Part shown: one piece after another, positions 4,929 through 6,433 of the stretch
Position numbering within the stretch: the first letter of the stretch is position 1
Layout: the number at the start of each line of letters is the position of its first letter
Assembly: GCA_016188625.1 (NCBI GenBank)
Contig: JACPHL010000023.1
Location: 1 to 6,433 of the forward strand
Direction: 5' to 3'
DNA length: 6,433 bases
Source: Candidatus Rokuibacteriota bacterium
GTDB taxonomy: Bacteria; Methylomirabilota; Methylomirabilia; Rokubacteriales; JACPHL01
The notes under the pieces: model-generated
Seen by the model: the letters and a program-made list of their open reading frames with translations, nothing else
The model's database searches: none
What the model was told of the DNA's origin: nothing
Position numbers and translations under genes: made by a program

Positions 4929-6433
4929 TCAGTTACAGGCGGTCGGCCCGCCCGACTCGTCGCCGTAGGTGGCGCAGTGGATCCAGCTGGACCGGGCCCA
5001 CACCGGGAACACCCCGCCGCCCGGGACGGAGAAGCCGGGGGGTGGGGCCGCGTTCCCGTACGTCTCGTTGTAGGTGATCGAGGTCGCGGCGTTGTTGACG
5101 TTGATGTCGTAGGCGACGATCCCGCCGTTGACGGTGATGGGGTTGAAGTCCACCGTCCCGCCCGAGAAGACGATCCCGTTGATCCGGCTCGTCGCGTTCG
5201 AGATGTCGAGGTGGATCGACTGGCCGGTCGTCGGGTAGACGGGGGCCGGGTCGTCCGCGTCGTTCGGCGGCGGCCCGCCGGGGGCGTAGGGGTCGAAGGC
5301 CAGGATCGCGAGCGGGTAGCCGCAGGTATTCGCCCCGCCGGTGCAGGGGTTGGTCGTGATCCGGTTCGTCCCCGACAGCGTGAGGTCGCGGTTCGGCCCG
5401 GTGCTGCCCGGCACCCCGTTGCCGTGCAGCACCAGGGTCCCGTTGATCTCGACGTTGTTCGTGACGCTCGCCTTCCCCATCACGTAGACGACGACCGAGC
5501 TGTTGGCCCCGGCCTGGTAGCACGGGCGGGAGGAATCCTCCCCCTGGGTCCCCATGCACGCGGCGTTGTGGGGTGGGGCGGTCCCGAAGGTGACGTCCGC
5601 CCCGGTGGCGCGGTTCGCGGCCGTCCCGAAGAAGACCATCCCGTGGCACTTGGAGGGGTTGGCCGCGCAGGTGGCGAAGTTGGGGTTGAGCGGATCACTG
5701 GTCCACGGTAAGGTCCCCGCCGGGGTTCCCCCGGGCTGGGTCTGACAGTTCCCGCCCATGCAGTCCCGCCGGGTAGGGGCCGCGGTCTGGATGGCCCACT
5801 GGTAGTACGGGAAGATCACGCAGGTGTTCTGAAGGGTCATGGAGGCGACCATGTCGGTCGGGACCAGCGTCGCCGGGATCTGCGACGCGCCCGCGCCCAC
5901 CCCGCAGCGCATGTCGTTGGGGAGCGGGAGCTGCCCCTTGACCGGTCCATTGGGGTCTTTCGGGTCTGCGGGGGAGACGCAGTTCTGGTTGGCGCAGGCG
6001 GGGACCTGGTCGTCGGTGCAGAGCTGGTCGTTGCCGCTGTAGCAGGAGTGCTTCCAGGGGTTCGTGTACTCGACGAAGACCCGGACGCGGGCCCGGCCGG
6101 CCCCGCCCGAGGCCCACCCACCGCCGGTCGCGGTCGTGGCCCAGGCGGTCAGGGCGGCCTTCTCGTTGCCGTCCTGGTTCGCCCCGCAGCCGGTGTCGGC
6201 CAGGACCGCCGGGACGATGTTGGGCGAGCAGTCGTTGTCGATCCGGACCGCGTAGGTCCCGCCCCCGAGCTCCTGGCCCGAGATGACCATGGCGCCGTTG
6301 TTCGCGTTGGCGACCCAGGTGTCGAAGTTCTCGGAGCCGGCGCTCAGGACGAGGTTCCGGGCGTGATCCAGGCCCGCCTCGGCGAGGGCCAGGGCCTGGA
6401 CGGCCTGCTTCTGGTTGAGCCCGATCCGGGTCT
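4929..6433 (-). CDS. PilX-like type IV minor pilin / pilus tip protein (N-terminus beyond right window edge)
   Basis: The frame is open from the window edge to the TGA at 4931-4929, giving 500 visible residues. An internal ATG at 6290 is not the start, because the 47 codons before it read in frame and include NQKQAVQALALAEAGLDHARNLV, the 'A..AEAGl..A' pattern of the PilX N-terminal domain just after the prepilin helix. The cleavage site and most of the hydrophobic helix lie off-window. Residues about 48-290 are Gly/Pro/Asn-rich with many paired cysteines; residues about 310-470 show short V-x-I/L-x-G strands (VEINGTLVLHGNG, INGIVFSGGTVDF, ITVNGGIVAYDINV) suggestive of a beta-helix or beta-solenoid. 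There are 18 visible cysteines, an even number consistent with periplasmic disulfides. A role in pilus priming or adhesion is inference. PilX in Pseudomonas is far smaller, so I give no symbol. Confidence 0.8.
   Translation of the reverse strand, partial: TRIGLNQKQAVQALALAEAGLDHARNLVLSAGSENFDTWVANANNGAMVISGQELGGGTYAVRIDNDCSPNIVPAVLADTGCGANQDGNEKAALTAWATTATGGGWASGGAGRARVRVFVEYTNPWKHSCYSGNDQLCTDDQVPACANQNCVSPADPKDPNGPVKGQLPLPNDMRCGVGAGASQIPATLVPTDMVASMTLQNTCVIFPYYQWAIQTAAPTRRDCMGGNCQTQPGGTPAGTLPWTSDPLNPNFATCAANPSKCHGMVFFGTAANRATGADVTFGTAPPHNAACMGTQGEDSSRPCYQAGANSSVVVYVMGKASVTNNVEINGTLVLHGNGVPGSTGPNRDLTLSGTNRITTNPCTGGANTCGYPLAILAFDPYAPGGPPPNDADDPAPVYPTTGQSIHLDISNATSRINGIVFSGGTVDFNPITVNGGIVAYDINVNNAATSITYNETYGNAAPPPGFSVPGGGVFPVWARSSWIHCATYGDESGGPTACN

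Noticed and set aside
4911-4931. A terminator after the PilX-like gene (GATC-GGC-GATC followed by GATTTT).
   Set aside because: A four-bp stem with a three-base loop and a broken four-T run is too weak to support a terminator.
3500-5077. A 525-residue plus-strand open frame with apparent coiled, Asp/Leu/His-rich sequence.
   Set aside because: It is another antisense frame of the kinase gene. Its DLDRHLDPHLPDHLL-like pattern is just the complement of the repeat linker.
3174-5711. An 845-residue open frame on the plus strand opposite the kinase and PilX-like genes.
   Set aside because: It runs antisense across two gene boundaries and an intergenic region, and its composition is Arg/Ser/Thr-rich with repeats mirroring the sense-strand Val/Glu linker. 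It is a shadow of high GC.

Overview
The window is a very GC-rich bacterial segment, judged by eye from the near-universal G/C third codon positions. Every gene I can support reads on the minus strand. It covers most of a type IV pilus (T4P) locus. The PilM/PilN/PilO/PilP set and the large PilX-type minor pilin indicate a Gram-negative-type envelope. GC content, pilus gene order and the style of the sensor kinase would fit Methylomirabilota/Rokubacteria or a deltaproteobacterial-type lineage, but that placement is inference from general resemblance only.

Layout in the direction of transcription (right to left): (1) 6433-4929, a large PilX-like minor pilin or tip protein, cut off at its N-terminus by the window edge; (2) 4928-4805, a short intergenic region with a G8 tract, inverted repeats and a perfect TATAAT box almost touching the next start codon; (3) 4804-2697, a hybrid sensor histidine kinase with the order Rossmann-like, GAF-like, Val/Glu repeat linker, HisKA, HATPase, receiver; (4) 2696-2586, a possible terminator, a good sigma70-type promoter and two small hairpins; (5) 2585-1530 pilM, 1501-794 pilN, 785-198 pilO, and 196-1 the start of pilP, tightly packed as one operon. 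pilQ would be expected beyond the left edge but cannot be seen.

PilM (cytoplasmic actin-like ATPase), PilN and PilO (bitopic inner-membrane proteins) and PilP (periplasmic) form the alignment complex. It links the inner-membrane pilus motor to the outer-membrane secretin PilQ. The PilX-like protein would join the pilus fibre as a minor pilin or tip component. The hybrid kinase between them is a natural candidate regulator of pilus synthesis or behaviour, though only its position says so.

The most striking feature is in the kinase gene. A 48-bp stretch (3395-3442) occurs again at 3445-3492, separated by two extra bases, for a period of 50 bp. This shifts the frame exactly at the HisKA/HATPase junction and splits the gene into a 3266-4804 half and a 2697-3398 half. 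Removing 50 bp restores one uninterrupted frame with an intact ATPase N-box. The two copies differ at one wobble base that is synonymous in both. Either this is a recent inactivating or switchable duplication, or it is an assembly join of two strain haplotypes. Large plus-strand open frames (for example 813-2645 and 3174-5711) are high-GC antisense shadows. I saw no tRNA, rRNA, CRISPR array, IS element or origin.
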